A stretch of DNA of 64,000 nucleotides from Crocinitomicaceae bacterium (lineage in GTDB: Bacteria > Bacteroidota > Bacteroidia > Flavobacteriales_D > Crocinitomicaceae): positions 1-64,000 of the forward strand of contig JADJGJ010000005.1 in the NCBI GenBank assembly GCA_016708105.1. The letters run 5' to 3'. Positions 53,877 through 62,005 of the stretch are shown one piece after another. Position 1 is the stretch's first letter, and every line of letters starts with the position of its first letter. A program made the position numbers and the translations under genes. The notes below the pieces were generated by a model. It ran no database searches. It was not told the origin of the DNA and saw only the letters and a program-made list of their open reading frames with translations.

Positions 53877-54545
53877 TTATGCATGTTTCATTCCCTCACG
53901 CACGCTGAGTGGAGATAGTTTGTCACGGTTGGTTTCAATGAATGTATAGATTAATTCTTGATTAGTTTTAGCATATTCTCTCAATATCCAACCAATGGCT
54001 TTATTGACAAAAAATTCTTTCGTGTGATTCAATTTTAAAATGGTGTTGAACAAAAATGGAAAATCTACCTGTTCTTTCTGCTTGAGTTGAAATAGAAGAG
54101 CCGACCTCATGAGCCAGATATTTTCTGAATGAATCCATTTTTTCACCAGATCATTTCTTTTTTCAGGAAACTCTTTCATGTAGCGTGCAATCAGTTTGGG
54201 TGCTATTACATCAACAGTATCCCACCATGATTGATGAACAATAAACCACTGCATCCATTCAATATCGGAAGATGAAAAATTCTTTTTAAAATTTTGAAGT
54301 AAAAGTTCTTGCGCAAAATAGTGTAATTCTCGCTGGGGTTCATTCCAAAGTGATTTTGCTAAATTCAGTGTTTCTTTTGATGAAAGAGTTTTTAATTCAT
54401 GCAAAAGGTGTTTGCTTATGGCTCTTCGTTCAGGAGTTTTAATGCCAAAAAATTCAAATTTATTCTTCATATAAGCCGCCATGGGTTTGGCCATTTCTTT
54501 ATTGCCGGCTTGTTTATAATGTGCAATGATTTGTGACTTAAGCAT
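53877..54545 (-). CDS. DNA alkylation repair protein, AlkD-like
   Basis: 222 residues of HEAT-like helical repeats. Conserved stretches are FFGIKTPERRAISK, EPQRELHYFAQELL, and the active-site region VHQSWWDTVDVIAPKL (with the Trp pair and catalytic Asp), then FFVNKAIGWILREYAK. AlkD excises positively charged alkylated purines without base flipping. The gene is followed, and preceded 52 nt upstream, by genes on the same strand; no ada or alkA is nearby. Confidence 0.92.
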   Translation of the reverse strand: MLKSQIIAHYKQAGNKEMAKPMAAYMKNKFEFFGIKTPERRAISKHLLHELKTLSSKETLNLAKSLWNEPQRELHYFAQELLLQNFKKNFSSSDIEWMQWFIVHQSWWDTVDVIAPKLIARYMKEFPEKRNDLVKKWIHSENIWLMRSALLFQLKQKEQVDFPFLFNTILKLNHTKEFFVNKAIGWILREYAKTNQELIYTFIETNRDKLSPLSVREGMKHA

Positions 54546-54597
54546 GGAATAGTATAGTTTTCAGCAAGCAGAATGGCTAATTCATTGTTCACCGCAA

Positions 54598-55887
54598 TTA
54601 TTTGTCCTCTTTTTTTTGCGCTTCTTCATTCTCATCTTCCACCTCATTCACCCTAAATGCACTGGGCACCAGATCAGGAATAATTTTCAATACAATTGGC
54701 AAGAGCAAACTACCGCCGGGCAAAAGAAATAATCCAAGCGAAGGAATTGTACGCGCCAAGTCTTTGAATTGTTTTTTTACTTTTTCGCGTTCGTCTTTTG
54801 ACAGATCTGATTTGGTAGATTTTGCAATTAAACCAACCAGTTCTTTGCTTTGCGATAATTCTGCCGCCAGTTTATCTTTGCTTCGGCCAAGTATTTTTGC
54901 CCATCTATCGGTTGCGCCGCTCATGAGCATTCTGATATCTCCTTTATCTTGCAGAAACGGAATTTTATTCTGATTTTTATTGACGAACGATTGAATGGCA
55001 ACAAATGATTTGTCTTTTTCTTCTTCTTCTATTCCCAGTTTTTCAACCAGTTTATTGAGGAATTCATGCTCTGAGTCTACCACCTCATGATCACTCCATA
55101 CGGTGAGTATGGCAATTTCAAGAATGTAGCGACAAAGCAGCCACGACTTTTCATATTTAAACGAAATGTCATTCAGCGTTTTTCTGTTTTTGAAAAACTC
55201 CTCGGCAACTTGATGTCTTTCATCATCCAGATCAGCAGAAGCGATAAAGACTTCAAAAATTTTCTCTTCTTCTTCTTCAGGTTCACCGTCAACATTTGCA
55301 GCTGATGCTACAACTTTTACCATGTCCAATAAAACTTCTGCGCGTTTTTCGCATAGCAAGGCCACGTCAGCCCCTTGCATATATTCATAGTACAAAAGCA
55401 AATCATGAAAAAGTAAACTATTGTAGAGGTAGCTTGTCCATAATTTATTTGAAAAACTTGCCTTGATATCAACGCGCTGATCAATGATAGATTCAAGCTT
55501 CTCGTAAATGGTCAGTCCTTTAAAATTTAACCAGCTGCGTTTGGCTTTTTCAAGTTCAGTGCTTTCATAGAACTTTACAAATTTCTCCAATGATTTTTCT
55601 AGCGATGCGTGATCAAATTTTCCGGTGTGAATGTGATCAACCAGAATTAATCCTTCAAGCAGCAGCACCTTAAAAGTTTCTTCACTAGTCCATTTTGAAA
55701 GATATTCATCTTCTAAAAAAACAAGTGAAGTAGGGTAGCCATACATAATTCCGGTGGGCTGAAGGTAACCGTAAATCAACTCTTCAGGACAAAGAATAGT
55801 TCCCGGATATTTATCCAGATACTGCTCATAATTCTCCATGAGAGAGAAATATTTTCTAATCCAACCTTTGCTGCCCGGGTGTAACAT
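54598..55887 (-). CDS. LETM1-related (biofilm-associated) protein
   Basis: 429 residues. The middle (~185-320) has a TerB-like helical region with acidic stretches (VDGEPEEEEEKIF, DSEHEFLNKL). The C-terminal ~60 residues hold the LETM1-like motif LARTIPSLGLFLLPGGSLL followed by LKIIPDLVPSAF, the part shared with mitochondrial LETM1 ribosome-binding domains, and a Glu/Lys-rich tail. Bacteroidota homologues are annotated as LETM1-related biofilm-associated proteins; the mechanism is unknown. A TACCTTTG box ends 4 nt before the ATG. No signal peptide. Confidence 0.85.
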   Translation of the reverse strand: MLHPGSKGWIRKYFSLMENYEQYLDKYPGTILCPEELIYGYLQPTGIMYGYPTSLVFLEDEYLSKWTSEETFKVLLLEGLILVDHIHTGKFDHASLEKSLEKFVKFYESTELEKAKRSWLNFKGLTIYEKLESIIDQRVDIKASFSNKLWTSYLYNSLLFHDLLLYYEYMQGADVALLCEKRAEVLLDMVKVVASAANVDGEPEEEEEKIFEVFIASADLDDERHQVAEEFFKNRKTLNDISFKYEKSWLLCRYILEIAILTVWSDHEVVDSEHEFLNKLVEKLGIEEEEKDKSFVAIQSFVNKNQNKIPFLQDKGDIRMLMSGATDRWAKILGRSKDKLAAELSQSKELVGLIAKSTKSDLSKDEREKVKKQFKDLARTIPSLGLFLLPGGSLLLPIVLKIIPDLVPSAFRVNEVEDENEEAQKKEDK

Positions 55888-55891
55888 ATTA

Positions 55892-55899
55892 CAAAGGTA
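55892..55899 (-). promoter_or_regulatory. -7 promoter box abutting LETM1-related start
   Basis: TACCTTTG on the minus strand, 4 nt before the ATG at 55887. Confidence 0.6.
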
Positions 55900-55995
55900 G
55901 AAATTTTACTAATCTCAGTGTTTTGAATAGGTTAAGATTTGCTTTTAATGGAAAGCCTTCATAGGGGTGCTTACAACTAAATTACAATGCTTTCC

Positions 55996-56003
55996 TATCT
56001 TTG
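55996..56003 (+). promoter_or_regulatory. -7 promoter box abutting start codon
   Basis: TATCTTTG, 4 nt before the ATG at 56008. It excludes the upstream in-frame ATG at 55987, which precedes the box. Confidence 0.6.
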
Positions 56004-56007
56004 TATC

Positions 56008-56874
56008 ATGCGCTGCTCAAGCTTGATTTTTTATCTACTCGTCATATTTTGTCAGAATTTGTCTGCGCAGTTAACGTGTACAAAAATCAGCAGTTTGCCT
56101 GAAAAAATGTATGAAACATCTGGCTTGATATTAATTGATGATAAATACTTGGTAACCCATAATGACGGGGGTAATGCTGCTGAATTATTTATCATTAGTC
56201 TCAAAGATGGATCATTCAAAACGGTTGAAGTTGAAGATGCAAAAAACAATGATTGGGAAGATATAACCCAAGACTCAGAAGGTAATCTATTCATTGGTGA
56301 TTTTGGAAATAATTTAAACAAACGAGAACACTGTTCTATTTATAAAGTAAGTTCAGGTTACCATGAAAAGGAACAGGTTGAGTCAAAGAAAATAAGTTTC
56401 ACGTATGAAGATCAAGTAAAATTTCCGCCTGAAGCCAATGAATTGAATTTTGATTGTGAAGCTATGATTTGGAAAGATGATAGCTTGTATTTGTTTTCAA
56501 AATGTCGCACTGAACCATTCACGGGTTTAACTAATATATATGTTTTGCCTGATAAGCCGGGTAAGTATACTGCCCGTAAAATTGGCACAATTCAATTGTG
56601 TTCGTCTGACTGGAGATTTTGTTCTGTCACAGCCGCAGATTATTCATCCAAGCATGATGTATTGATTTTATTAACCTATTCACGCCTTTATATTGTGTCA
56701 GATTTTGAAGCAAGCAAATTTTGGGAGGGAAAGGTAAAATCATACCAGTTGAGTTTTATCAAACAACGTGAAGCAATTTGTTTCAAAGACAAAAACACTT
56801 GGTATATGACAGATGAGTACCGCAAAGGGTTAGGTGGCGGAAATTTGTATGAAGTGACATTGAAAAAAGATTAA
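56008..56874 (+). CDS. Secreted beta-propeller-like protein of unknown function
   Basis: 288 residues with a signal peptide (MRCSSLIFYLLVIFCQNLSAQ). Strand-rich repeats such as YLVTHNDGGNAAELFIISL, NLFIGDFGNNLNKREHCSIYKV and CEAMIWKDDSLYLFSK suggest a propeller like those of secreted NHL or SdiA-regulated-like proteins, but no family is certain. There is no T9SS tail, so it is probably periplasmic. The downstream HAD gene starts 24 nt after its stop and may share the transcript. Confidence 0.75.
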   Translation: MRCSSLIFYLLVIFCQNLSAQLTCTKISSLPEKMYETSGLILIDDKYLVTHNDGGNAAELFIISLKDGSFKTVEVEDAKNNDWEDITQDSEGNLFIGDFGNNLNKREHCSIYKVSSGYHEKEQVESKKISFTYEDQVKFPPEANELNFDCEAMIWKDDSLYLFSKCRTEPFTGLTNIYVLPDKPGKYTARKIGTIQLCSSDWRFCSVTAADYSSKHDVLILLTYSRLYIVSDFEASKFWEGKVKSYQLSFIKQREAICFKDKNTWYMTDEYRKGLGGGNLYEVTLKKD

Positions 56875-56898
56875 GCGTTCATCAGCTAAAAATATAAA

Positions 56899-57555
56899 AT
56901 GAAAGCAGTAATATTTGATATGGATGGGGTACTGATAGATTCAGAACCACTATGGAAAATTGCAGAAATAGAGGGTTTTGGAAAAGTAGGCATCAACCTT
57001 ACCAATACTGATTGTGAAGAAACCGTTGGTTTACGTATTGATGAAGTAGTGAAATTGTGGTATAAAAAAGTAGGTTGGAAAAATAAAACCGTGGAGGCCG
57101 TAACAGATGATATAGTTGATATTCTTATTCGTGAAATCAACACGCGCGGACAAGCCCTACCGGGTGTGATGCAAGCATTACAATCTCTCAAAGAAAGCGG
57201 TTATAAAATTGGGCTTGCAACCTCATCATATCAGCGCATTATTCATGCAGTGCTTAATAAGCTGAACATTGAAAAATATTTTGATCAAGTACATTCTGCC
57301 GAATTTGAAACCTACGGTAAACCACACCCTGCTGTTTTTCTAACGACCGCTGAAAAATTACATGTTCACCCTACTGAATGTCTCGTCATTGAAGATTCTT
57401 TCAACGGAGTGATTGCGGCAAAAGCTGCCCGCATGAAAGTGATAGCCGTACCGGAAAAAACTCATCGCTTTGATGAGCGACTTAGAATTGCTGATTGCAT
57501 TTTAAGTTCATTGGAGGAGTTTAAGTTGGAAAAGGTGTATGAATTTTGGAATTGA
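56899..57555 (+). CDS. HAD-superfamily sugar-phosphatase-like hydrolase (HxpB/beta-PGM subfamily)
   Basis: 218 residues of HAD subfamily IA. Motif I FDMDGVLIDSEP (D7 and D9), motif II LATSS, motif III with K in ETYGKPHPAVF, and motif IV VIEDSFNGVIAAKAA are all present. This set matches hexitol/2-deoxyglucose-6-phosphate phosphatases and beta-phosphoglucomutases; the SEP/ETVG cap pattern favours a phosphatase of the HxpB type, but the substrate is not certain. Cytoplasmic. Confidence 0.88.
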   Translation: MKAVIFDMDGVLIDSEPLWKIAEIEGFGKVGINLTNTDCEETVGLRIDEVVKLWYKKVGWKNKTVEAVTDDIVDILIREINTRGQALPGVMQALQSLKESGYKIGLATSSYQRIIHAVLNKLNIEKYFDQVHSAEFETYGKPHPAVFLTTAEKLHVHPTECLVIEDSFNGVIAAKAARMKVIAVPEKTHRFDERLRIADCILSSLEEFKLEKVYEFWN

Positions 57556-57634
57556 TTTTTATGGTCTGTAGAAATATTTACTATTTAACACCCGTGCAAA
57601 GAATACAGATCAGGCAAGCACCGAACCAATAATC

Positions 57635-57667
57635 AAAAAAAAATCCCTCACAAAGGAAAGGGATTTT
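57635..57667 (-). terminator. Terminator of the tRNA gene
   Basis: AATCCCT (57642-57648) and AGGGATT (57659-57665) form a stem; reading the minus strand, an unbroken T run follows. It begins right at the encoded CCA end. Confidence 0.8.
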
Positions 57668-57743
57668 GGTGGAGCATATCGGAGTCGAACCGATGGCCTC
57701 AACACTGCCAGCGTTGCGCTCTAGCCAACTGAGCTAATGCCCC
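57667..57743 (-). tRNA. tRNA-Ala (anticodon GGC)
   Basis: On the minus strand a full cloverleaf can be folded. The acceptor is GGGGCAT with ATGCTCC, including the G3:U70 pair that identifies alanine tRNA. The D arm is GCTCAGTTGGCTAGAGC, the anticodon loop CTGGCAG with GGC at 34-36, and the T arm contains GGTTCGACTCC. CCA is encoded. A TATATTTG box (57754-57761, minus strand) lies 11 nt upstream. Confidence 0.95.
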
Positions 57744-57753
57744 GCAACCGGTG

Positions 57754-57761
57754 CAAATATA
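57754..57761 (-). promoter_or_regulatory. -7 promoter box of the tRNA-Ala gene
   Basis: TATATTTG on the minus strand, 10 nt before the first base of the tRNA. Confidence 0.55.
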
Positions 57762-57799
57762 ATGCTTCTATTTCAAATGGGAACAGGGAATTGTTTTCT

Positions 57800-58330
57800 T
57801 CACTTTTTGCGCAGCTTGCGATACACTTGTATTGCAATCATCAACGCAATGGCAACCCCAATAAAACCAAGCGTACCATAAACCCAGTTGAGGCTGCTTT
57901 TCATCACAATTAAAAATACAATGGCCACCAGAAAAAGGGTTGCAACCTCGTTCCATATTCTAAAAAAACCTGAACTGTAGTTGTGCTCACCTCCTTGCAA
58001 TTTATTGAACATAACATGACAAATGATTTGATAGACCAGCAGACCAAAAACAAAACTGAGTTTAATGTGCATGAAAGGCATTTTCAAAAAAACGGGATTA
58101 AGATAAAGTAACCAAGGCCCAAAAATCAACGTGAGAATGCATGACGGCCATGTGATACCATACCATAACCTGCGCGCCATTAATTTATATTGTGGTTCAA
58201 GCACTGCGCGTTCTTGTTCTGTTTTATGCTTTGCCTCGGTTTGATAAACAAATAGCCTAACAATATTAAACAAACCCGCAAACCAGGTTACAATAAAAAT
58301 AATATGCAGTGAAAGAATGGTTTGGTACAT
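57800..58330 (-). CDS. hemJ: Protoporphyrinogen oxidase HemJ (CopD-like)
   Basis: 176 residues with four or five TM helices. The HemJ signature is present: LHIIFIVTWFAGLFNIVRLFVY near the N-terminus with H9, ARRLWYGITWPS in the middle, and MPFMHIKLSFVF. HemJ oxidises protoporphyrinogen IX to protoporphyrin IX in haem synthesis, using a bound b-type haem. Its start overlaps the nadD stop by one base (TAATG), so translation is coupled in the gmk-nadD-hemJ operon. Confidence 0.92.
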   Translation of the reverse strand: MYQTILSLHIIFIVTWFAGLFNIVRLFVYQTEAKHKTEQERAVLEPQYKLMARRLWYGITWPSCILTLIFGPWLLYLNPVFLKMPFMHIKLSFVFGLLVYQIICHVMFNKLQGGEHNYSSGFFRIWNEVATLFLVAIVFLIVMKSSLNWVYGTLGFIGVAIALMIAIQVYRKLRKK

Positions 58331-58917
58331 TATTTATAAAAGTTCATTTCATCAATATATTTTAACACGGGTTCACTGAGCAGGTAACGCACGTCTTTAC
58401 GATCTTTGATAGCTGACCGAATAAAGGTAGATGATAAATTCATAACCGGCGCTTGTATCATTTTTATACGTGCGTGTTCTGTCATGTTTTTTGAGTCATT
58501 TTCATTTTCCTGAACAACGCGTGGGTAAACGTACAAATCATAATTTTCAAGTATGTATTCATAGTTGCGCCACTTGTGAATGGTGCGCAAATTATCTTCT
58601 CCCATAATCAAACTGAAAATAATTTTTGGATATTTTTCTTTCAATGCCTGCAAAGTAAGAACAGTGTAAGATGGTTTTGGCAAATCAAATTCTATTTTGG
58701 AGACTTTTAGTTTTTGATTGTCTTCAACTGCCAGTTCTACCATGGCAAGCCGGTGATGGTCAGTGAGCAGGTTATTTTTATCTTTCAAGGGATTATGCGG
58801 CGATACAACAAACCACACTTCATTCAAATCACTATAATTTGCCATGTGATTTGCAATGATCAAATGACCAATATGAATAGGGTTAAAGGTGCCAAAATAT
58901 AAACCTACTTTTTTCAT
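58330..58917 (-). CDS. nadD: Nicotinate-nucleotide adenylyltransferase
   Basis: 195 residues. Adenylates nicotinate mononucleotide to deamido-NAD in NAD synthesis. The nucleotidyltransferase motif GTFNPIHIGHL is at the N-terminus, WFVVSPHNPLK follows, GEDNL marks the central region, and the C-terminal SSTFIRSAI is the expected nucleotide-binding motif. It overlaps gmk upstream by 4 nt and hemJ downstream by one base. Confidence 0.95.
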   Translation of the reverse strand: MKKVGLYFGTFNPIHIGHLIIANHMANYSDLNEVWFVVSPHNPLKDKNNLLTDHHRLAMVELAVEDNQKLKVSKIEFDLPKPSYTVLTLQALKEKYPKIIFSLIMGEDNLRTIHKWRNYEYILENYDLYVYPRVVQENENDSKNMTEHARIKMIQAPVMNLSSTFIRSAIKDRKDVRYLLSEPVLKYIDEMNFYK

Positions 58918-59492
58918 TTTTGAATAAAGTCTAAGGCAATTTGTTTTGCTTCAAGACATGCGTTTTCAAGGTTATCATTGAGTAAAATGCGGTCAAAAAA
59001 ATCAGCACGGCTTAGTTCGCGATTAGCCTTTTCAATACGCATCTTGATGTTTTCTTCTGATTCGGTTCTTCTGTTTCTTAACCGTTGTTCAAGTACAAAA
59101 AGTGAAGGTGGTTTGATGAAAACAGATAAAGATTTATCTCCAAAGATTTTTTTCAGATTTATTCCGCCCTCAGCATCAACATCAAATACAACAATCTTTC
59201 CTGCAGCCCAACTTTTTTCAATTTCTGATTTTAAGGTGCCGTAGAAATTGTCTTTATACACCTCTTGCCATTCAACAAATTCATCATTGGCAATTTTTTT
59301 CTTGAATTCTTCTACGCTGAAATAGTGATAATCAACACCGGGAATTTCCCTACCTCTTGGTTCACGGCTACAAGCTGATACTGAAAATGAAAGCTGTGGA
59401 ATTTCACGTAGCAGAAAATGCACAATGGTAGTTTTTCCCGCTCCGCTGGGGGCTGAGAAGATGATACATTTTCCTTCTGTTGAACTGTTCAT
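58914..59492 (-). CDS. gmk: Guanylate kinase
   Basis: 192 residues. Phosphorylates GMP (and dGMP) to GDP. P-loop SAPSGAGKTT, GMP-binding VSACSREPRGREIPGVDYHYFS, and the R/E-rich LRNRRTESEENIKMRI lid are clear. The ATG at 59492 gives MNSSTEGKCIIF; an upstream in-frame start at 59543 adds residues between the promoter box and the family start. The TATCTTTG box lies at 59520-59527 on the minus strand. First gene of the gmk-nadD-hemJ operon. Confidence 0.95.
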   Translation of the reverse strand: MNSSTEGKCIIFSAPSGAGKTTIVHFLLREIPQLSFSVSACSREPRGREIPGVDYHYFSVEEFKKKIANDEFVEWQEVYKDNFYGTLKSEIEKSWAAGKIVVFDVDAEGGINLKKIFGDKSLSVFIKPPSLFVLEQRLRNRRTESEENIKMRIEKANRELSRADFFDRILLNDNLENACLEAKQIALDFIQK

Positions 59493-59519
59493 TTTTGCTG
59501 CCTGTTTGCTGATATTAGA

Positions 59520-59527
59520 CAAAGATA
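59520..59527 (-). promoter_or_regulatory. -7 promoter box of the gmk-nadD-hemJ operon
   Basis: TATCTTTG on the minus strand with a leader of roughly 20-25 nt before the gmk ATG. Confidence 0.6.
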
Positions 59528-59643
59528 GGTATTTCACACGCAATTCAGGTTAGGGTGAGAATTTGAGTAACTAATTTCTAACTGCTTACACTATAGAAAT
59601 TCAGGTCATTCTTTTTTAATAAATTAGCAAAAAAAATACGCTC

Positions 59644-60174
59644 ATGACAGATCAGGATTTCATTCGCATGTTCAAACGGTCAGGCACAAAAATGCTAATC
59701 ATCGGTGCTTCTATTTTTCTGTTTGGAATTTTTTTAATCTGGTTGGTTGCATCAGGTGCTGATAGTGAAATGGAACCCGGCTCAGGCACTGCTATTGCTA
59801 TGTGGATTTTTGGCAGTATTGTCGCCTTATTAGGTGTTTTGATGATTGCTTTACCGCTGGCTTCCGGTGCACGGATTAGAAACGGAAAACATAAACTTAT
59901 CAATGCAATTTTACAGCAAGATACCGGATATGCGCTGTGGATATATGAACATGTAATCCGCGTGAAATCAGGTCCGGCGTCAAATACAAATCATCAGATT
60001 TGGATTATGGCTCGTGATAAAAAACAATATCAACTGGGTTGTAAAAAAGCCAAAGTGGCTGATGTGATTTCGTATCTTTCCGGCAAATTCCCTGAGGCAA
60101 TTCTAGGACATTCACCTGAGTTGGAAAGCCAGTATCATCAGAAGTTAAGAGACATTGAAGCCGACAAAAAATAG
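59644..60174 (+). CDS. Two-helix membrane protein of unknown function
   Basis: 176 residues with two TM helices (about 17-37, MLIIGASIFLFGIFLIWLVA, and 50-75, AMWIFGSIVALLGVLMIALPL) separated by a short acidic loop. The C-terminal ~95 residues are soluble, with YALWIYEHVIRVKSG and a basic helix. No family recognised. Starts 152 nt from gmk on the opposite strand. Confidence 0.7.
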   Translation: MTDQDFIRMFKRSGTKMLIIGASIFLFGIFLIWLVASGADSEMEPGSGTAIAMWIFGSIVALLGVLMIALPLASGARIRNGKHKLINAILQQDTGYALWIYEHVIRVKSGPASNTNHQIWIMARDKKQYQLGCKKAKVADVISYLSGKFPEAILGHSPELESQYHQKLRDIEADKK

Positions 60175-60256
60175 TTGCTCCGTAACAAATAATAAGTATC
60201 CCCAATTTATTCCTCAAACCTGGTTAATCACGCTGGTAATTGCTTACCTTTAGTTC

Positions 60257-60802
60257 GTGGTGAAACGATTATTTGATATGATGGGTGCCTTGGTATTACT
60301 TCTATGCGTATTACCTGTCATTGCCTTTGCAGCTATGACCATTCTGATTTTTGATCAACAAAATCCTCTATTTACACAAACGCGCTTAGGCAAGTTTAAA
60401 AAGACTTTTCGCATTTTAAAATTGCGCACCATGAAAAATAATCAAGTCACTCATTTGGGAGGTGTTTTACGCAGAACAGGCATAGATGAATTACCCCAAC
60501 TATTCCATGTCATTGCCGGCAAGATGAGTTTTGTTGGCCCTCGACCATTAACGCAGGCTGATGTTGAACGACTAAACTGGAATGACACCTATCATCAAAC
60601 CCGATGGTCAGTGGCTCCCGGTCTTACCGGTCTTGCACAGCTTTCTCCTGTTTGCAATAAAAAAATGAGCTGGTTTCTTGATATGAAATATTGCCTCTGC
60701 AGATCATTTAGTTTGGATTTAAAAATTATCATGGCATCAGCGATTATACCGTTTATTGGAAAACAAAAAACCATTCGCTGGTTTCATACAAAACGCGCAT
60801 GA
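60257..60802 (+). CDS. Bacterial sugar transferase (phosphoglycosyltransferase)
   Basis: 181 residues of the monotopic phosphoglycosyltransferase family (PF02397). One N-terminal membrane helix (LFDMMGALVLLLCVLPVIAF) is followed by the conserved FTQTRLGK, FRILKLRTM, LRRTGIDELPQLFHVIAGKM and FVGPRPL blocks and APGLTGLAQL. The family moves a sugar-1-phosphate from a UDP-sugar to undecaprenyl phosphate as the first membrane step of O-antigen, capsule or glycoprotein glycan assembly. The start is one of two adjacent GTG codons (60257 or 60260). It overlaps the next gene by 4 nt (ATGA). Confidence 0.92.
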   Translation: MVKRLFDMMGALVLLLCVLPVIAFAAMTILIFDQQNPLFTQTRLGKFKKTFRILKLRTMKNNQVTHLGGVLRRTGIDELPQLFHVIAGKMSFVGPRPLTQADVERLNWNDTYHQTRWSVAPGLTGLAQLSPVCNKKMSWFLDMKYCLCRSFSLDLKIIMASAIIPFIGKQKTIRWFHTKRA

Positions 60803-61815
60803 AAGTACTAGTTAACGGAATAGGAAATATAGGATCAACGCTGCTTGCTTTGCTTGTGAAGTATCAGCTTGATTTTGGTATTTCACAAATCTACGCCAAC
60901 AAAAACAGCATTCAACCTTGGCATGAACCTGAGCTGAATTATCTGCGCAGTTTGGGTGTATGTATATCATCTTCTCAAAAAAATAAATCTGATTTTTTAT
61001 TGCAGGATATTTTACCTGAAATGCATTTTATTTTTGATTGCGGAGCCAATGGATCAGGGTTAAAAAATAAAAATAACTACATGCAATTACCGAATTTAAA
61101 AGGTGTTGTTGCACAGGGCAGTGAAAAAGGATTCGGCGTTTCATTCATGTCAGGTATCGGTAATGATTTATTGTTGAATGAAAAATATATTCATGTAGTT
61201 TCATGTAATACACATGGTACTGCTGCAATTTTAAAAACATTTTGCGGTGGTGAGTTGACTAATCTCAAACAAGGTGATTTTGTTGTAGTAAGACGTTCAG
61301 AAGATATCGGAAATCATGAGCGCCTTGTGAGTGCCAATGTGGTAGCCCGTCATTTGAATTCTAGAATTGGAACCCATCACGCTATTGACGTGGTAGATAT
61401 GTTTAGTCAGCAAAAAATTCTGTGTCCAATTACTTCTTCTGATATTACAACACCAAGTCAGTTATTACATGCTGTGAGATTTCATATTGAGTTTAAACAA
61501 CCAATATCAGCAGATTATTTAACAAAATGTATTTGTGAAAATCCATATCTGGCAACAACAAAAAAATTTGATTCCAACGTGATTTTTGAACAGGGCAGAA
61601 GGTATGGTTTCAATGGTCGGATATTTTCACACGCTATTCTGGTGGCTGAAAATATGTTGCTGACTGAAAATTCTGTAAAAGGCTGGGCTTTTGTTCCGCA
61701 AGAAGGGAATACGATCTTGTCAAGTCTGCATGCCATGCTGATTAAATTATTGCCTGAAAAATCTGATGCAATCCTGCATAAACTTCAGCAGGAATTATTG
61801 AAGAAAACGTGGTAG
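60799..61815 (+). CDS. Archaeal-type (type II) GAPDH homologue
   Basis: 338 residues, close to archaeal type II glyceraldehyde-3-phosphate dehydrogenases. NAD(P)-binding NGIGNIGSTLLALL at the N-terminus, FDCGANGSGLKNKNNY, AQGSEKG, the catalytic VVSCNTHGTAA with C136 (archaeal enzymes have it near 139-140), VVVRRSEDIG and the histidine pair in GTHHAIDVVD. The overlap with the sugar transferase stop couples the two, suggesting oxidation or reduction of a sugar or phosphorylated intermediate in a glycan pathway rather than glycolysis (inference). This branch is not expected in Bacteroidota, so transfer or a specialised paralogue is likely. Confidence 0.85.
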   Translation: MKVLVNGIGNIGSTLLALLVKYQLDFGISQIYANKNSIQPWHEPELNYLRSLGVCISSSQKNKSDFLLQDILPEMHFIFDCGANGSGLKNKNNYMQLPNLKGVVAQGSEKGFGVSFMSGIGNDLLLNEKYIHVVSCNTHGTAAILKTFCGGELTNLKQGDFVVVRRSEDIGNHERLVSANVVARHLNSRIGTHHAIDVVDMFSQQKILCPITSSDITTPSQLLHAVRFHIEFKQPISADYLTKCICENPYLATTKKFDSNVIFEQGRRYGFNGRIFSHAILVAENMLLTENSVKGWAFVPQEGNTILSSLHAMLIKLLPEKSDAILHKLQQELLKKTW

Positions 61816-61816
61816 T

Positions 61817-61860
61817 CTTAAAAGTAGGCGCAGGTCGCGACCTGCGCCTACTTTTAAGAC
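61817..61860. repeat. Dispersed GC-rich palindrome, copy 3
   Basis: A perfect 44-bp palindrome centred at 61838/61839 with half-site core GTAGGCGCAGGTCG, flanked by TCTTAAAA arms. A degenerate partial copy (ACTTTTAAGACCTACGCCTA, about 61878-61897) follows. It lies between the GAPDH homologue and kbl. Confidence 0.85.
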
Positions 61861-61971
61861 CTGCGCCTACTACCACTACTTTTAAGACCTACGCCTAATG
61901 CTACCTCTGTCGTTCTCAAACCCGGCATCTTGAAATTACTGACTTCGGGCTTAATGTCACCTTGACTTCAT

Positions 61972-61979
61972 TATATTTG
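61972..61979 (+). promoter_or_regulatory. -7 promoter box for kbl
   Basis: TATATTTG, 26 nt before the kbl ATG. Confidence 0.55.
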
Positions 61980-62005
61980 TAATACATATCACAATTCAAA
62001 TCCCT

